DNA from: Anaerolineae bacterium
GTDB taxonomy: Bacteria > Chloroflexota > Anaerolineae > Aggregatilineales > Aggregatilineaceae
Length of the DNA stretch: 10,432 nt
Reading direction: 5' to 3'
Assembly (NCBI GenBank): GCA_018056405.1
Contig: JAGPFT010000059.1
Span: forward strand, 1 to 10,432
Both the position numbers and the translations under genes were made by a program. The notes beneath the pieces are model-generated. The model searched no databases. It was given only the letters and a program-made list of their open reading frames with translations, and had not been told where the DNA came from. The stretch's first letter is position 1, and each line of letters opens with the position of its first letter. Shown one piece after another: positions 8,278 through 10,432 of this stretch.

Positions 8278-10137
8278 TCACCGTTGCAGCGACGAGAAGT
8301 AATCGTGGATCACGTCACGCTGGTCGAGCGGGATGCGCCCGCTCTCCAACGCATTGCTCACCACGTTGCGAAACGCGCCCAACACGCCCGTATAGGTGAG
8401 CGCGGACTCGCCGGCGGGGTTCGGCCCAAACTCTCCGCCCTGGGCAGGCGGACTCGCAGCGCCCTCCGCCTGGCCGCCCACATCGAGCATGTCGCCCATC
8501 GGCCCGCCAATCGTGGAGGGAGCATTCTCAGGAGTATACTCCTGAAGGCCACCCGCTGGCACCTGGCCCGGCGTCTGCGCGCTGGGGCCTTCGCCAGGGA
8601 TGCCTTCGGTGGTATCCGCACCCGCCCCGCCTTCGCCAGCGCCCGCGCCCAGCGCGCTCTCCCCGGCGGACTCGGCGCTGCCTGTCGCCTCACCCTGCCC
8701 CTCGAACTGCTGCCCGCTGCTTGCCTCTGGCTCTCCGCCCAGGCTGGAAGGCGCGGCCATCTCCTGCCCCTCGCCCTCCGCATCGCCGGCCCCTACGCCC
8801 ACCTGTTCCCCAGAGGGCATCTCGCCGCTGGCCGCCGGCTGCGCAGCCTCAGCACCGGGCGGCGGCTGCGCCGAATCGTTGGGCGCGCCTGCCCCCTGCT
8901 CAGCCTCGATCTCGGCGGAGAAGCCGGCCTCCTGCTCAGGAGTGGGCTGATCGTGTCCGGCCTGGACCATCTCGCGCTGACTGGCTGCCGCCTGCTGTTG
9001 GGCGTTGCGCGCCGCCTCAGCCAGGGGCGACCGCTGGGACTGCTCCTGTTGATCGTGCAGCAGGTCGCCTGCCTCGCGCAGCGACTCCTGCGCCCCTTCC
9101 AGGTCGCCGTTGCGCAGCGCCTCTGCTGCCTCGCGCAGTTCGCCGGCCAGGGCAGGATTCTGCTCTTCTAGAGCGTTGGCGGCCTCTTCCAGCCGCTCGG
9201 CGAGGTCTTGCTGCTGCTGTTCGTCAAGGTCCTCTGCGGCCAGGTCGTCCGCCAGATCGTCGAGCGCATCGGCGGTCTCGCCCAGGTCGGGCCTGGCCAT
9301 CGCCTCGGCCAGGTCCGCTGTTTGCGCCGAATCACTCAGCGGGCGGGCGGCCTGCTGGTAGGCGGTCGCTTCCTGGGGAGGCACACCGTCGGCCATCTCG
9401 CCAAGCGATTGCGACGCTTCGGCCAATGCCGCCACCGCTTCCTCCTGGGAGACATCAGGCTGCCTGAGAATCTCGCGCGCTTCTTCCAGGGGGAGCGTCA
9501 GCATCTCTCGTTCCGCCGGGGTGAGGGTGGGATCGCTCTCGATGGCCTCGAGGGCCTCCTCCAGCGTAGCAACCTGCGTGGCAAGGGCGCTCTCCAGCGC
9601 GCGCTCGGCGCGCAGCCTGGCGGCCTGGGGATTGTCGCGTAGCAACAGCGCCAACCCTACCGCCAGCACTACCAGCGCCGCGATCTCGCGCCCGTTGACG
9701 CGCAGCGGCAGCCGTGCCCTGGCCCGCACGCGCCCGGCGGTCGCCGCCGCGTCGGCCAGTTGAAGCTCGGCCAGCGGCCCCGGCACGGCAATGCGGCCCT
9801 CCGCCAGTTCCAGCGCCGTGCTGACGCGCTCCTTGAGGTCGAAGCGGCGGTCGAAGTAGCGCGCGCTGTGAGCGATCGAGCGCGGCCAGGCCCACACGAC
9901 CCCCAGCACCGCCAGCACCAGCCCCGCCGAGATCGCCCCTGTGACCGCCAGCACTTCTTCGGGCAGCAGCCAGGGCTTCTGGCGGGACATCAGCGCCAGG
10001 ATCAGGCCAATGCCCAGGCCGAGCATCAGTCCGCGCGGCAGCCACACGGCCAGCAGCGCCAGCCGGCGCCGCCGATCCCAGCGCCGGACGCTGCGCGTTA
10101 GAGTCGTTGCCGTCTGTTGAGCAAGCGCGCGGTTCAT
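8278..10137 (-). CDS. DUF4175-like membrane and coiled-coil protein
   Basis: Protein of 619 residues. A basic N-terminus leads into two membrane helices (about 26-50 and 62-84), then the segment YFDRRFDLKERVSTALELAE (94-113), which resembles the conserved part of DUF4175-like proteins, and a third helix (about 151-167). Residues about 170-395 are rich in Glu, Gln, Ala and Leu and should form long helices or coiled coils, partly repetitive (LEEA, LREAAEAL, LREAG). Residues about 395-575 are Gly/Ala/Ser/Glu/Pro-rich and acidic, probably disordered. A short conserved-looking tail follows, ending IPLDQRDVIHDYFSSLQR. Such proteins are often encoded near moxR/DUF58/VWA genes; their function is unknown and a role as membrane scaffold is only inference. 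The ATG at 10137 follows GGAGAGG and lies 45 bases after the permease-like gene. Confidence 0.85.
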   Translation of the reverse strand: MNRALAQQTATTLTRSVRRWDRRRRLALLAVWLPRGLMLGLGIGLILALMSRQKPWLLPEEVLAVTGAISAGLVLAVLGVVWAWPRSIAHSARYFDRRFDLKERVSTALELAEGRIAVPGPLAELQLADAAATAGRVRARARLPLRVNGREIAALVVLAVGLALLLRDNPQAARLRAERALESALATQVATLEEALEAIESDPTLTPAEREMLTLPLEEAREILRQPDVSQEEAVAALAEASQSLGEMADGVPPQEATAYQQAARPLSDSAQTADLAEAMARPDLGETADALDDLADDLAAEDLDEQQQQDLAERLEEAANALEEQNPALAGELREAAEALRNGDLEGAQESLREAGDLLHDQQEQSQRSPLAEAARNAQQQAAASQREMVQAGHDQPTPEQEAGFSAEIEAEQGAGAPNDSAQPPPGAEAAQPAASGEMPSGEQVGVGAGDAEGEGQEMAAPSSLGGEPEASSGQQFEGQGEATGSAESAGESALGAGAGEGGAGADTTEGIPGEGPSAQTPGQVPAGGLQEYTPENAPSTIGGPMGDMLDVGGQAEGAASPPAQGGEFGPNPAGESALTYTGVLGAFRNVVSNALESGRIPLDQRDVIHDYFSSLQR

Positions 10138-10182
10138 GGTTGCGAACCCTCTCCGGCTGCCCGCAAGTTGTGGGCCACCGAT

Positions 10183-10432
10183 CTACTCGACGTGCTGGCG
10201 CACGCGGCGGACGGCCAGGATGAAGAACACCAGCGTCAGCAACACGTACATCGCGGTGAACGGTATCCAGGGCGAGATCAGCGTCAGATCATCGCCGTTC
10301 ATCAGCGTATACGAGAACAACCCGGTTGCGCGTTGATTGACGAGCAAATACTGGGTGATGACCGCCGTCGCCGGCGGGTTGAGGCTCAGTGCCATTCCCG
10401 TGCCATAGAGCAGCCCGATCTCGGTAGAGGTA
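10183..10432 (-). CDS. C-terminal end of a membrane protein, probably ABC-2 type permease (partial)
   Basis: The last 82 residues of a gene that begins beyond the right edge; the frame stays open through base 10432, so the internal Met at 10395 is not taken as the start. The visible part begins TSTEIGLLYGTGMALSLNPP, has a Pro-bounded loop, a polar segment (LMNGDDLTLISPW), one clear membrane helix (about PFTAMYVLLTLVFFILAV) and a short basic tail RRVRQHVE. A conserved 'NP' loop followed by a last helix with a basic cytoplasmic tail fits the C-terminus of ABC-2 type permeases, which often precede DUF4175-like genes in this kind of locus. The family call is tentative because the ATPase partner and the rest of the permease are outside the window. 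Confidence 0.6.
   Translation of the reverse strand, partial: TSTEIGLLYGTGMALSLNPPATAVITQYLLVNQRATGLFSYTLMNGDDLTLISPWIPFTAMYVLLTLVFFILAVRRVRQHVE

Noticed and set aside
8110..9171. Long plus-strand frame opposite the DUF4175-like gene, with leucine-rich stretches
   Set aside because: It is antisense to a gene with clear membrane and coiled-coil structure; its composition simply mirrors the Glu/Gln/Ala codons on the other strand.

Overview
The window is a GC-rich (roughly two-thirds G+C by eye), almost fully coding stretch with every supported gene on the minus strand, so it is read from position 10432 down to 1. No marker gene fixes the taxonomy. Gene order, codon bias and protein style (a P/T-rich lipoprotein, a GT39 protein with a repeated beta-rich tail, a BatA-like VWA protein with a C-terminal membrane helix) most resemble Chloroflexota (Anaerolineae, Caldilineae or relatives). 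This is an inference from general knowledge of such genomes, not a database result.

Upstream block (10432 to 7589): the C-terminal end of a membrane protein that looks like an ABC-2 type permease; a 619-residue DUF4175-like membrane and coiled-coil protein with a long disordered acidic linker; and a small predicted lipoprotein. The only sizeable gap follows (7588 to 7406, 183 bases). It is markedly more A+T-rich than the genes and holds nested inverted repeats plus three copies of a 9-base motif. It may be a small non-coding repeat or MITE-like element, and it also has to carry any promoter for the next block.

Downstream block (7405 to 1): a tightly packed run of six genes with gaps of about 16 bases at most, or 1-base overlaps. 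In order they are a MoxR AAA+ ATPase, an unrecognised helical protein of 205 residues, a soluble DUF58 protein with a VWA-like fold, a GT39-type membrane glycosyltransferase with three C-terminal beta-rich modules, a BatA-like protein with a VWA domain, and the start of another membrane protein of the same style that runs off the window.

Taken together this is a MoxR-DUF58-VWA locus. In the known family logic, a MoxR ATPase works as a chaperone-like ATPase with VWA/DUF58 partners that act at or in the membrane. The adjoining permease end and DUF4175-like protein often accompany such loci. The less standard parts are the large GT39 protein embedded between DUF58 and the BatA-like gene by a stop/start overlap, the unknown helical protein between moxR and the DUF58 gene, and the structured repeat between the two blocks. 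No RNA genes, CRISPR arrays, transposases or clear pseudogenes were seen.
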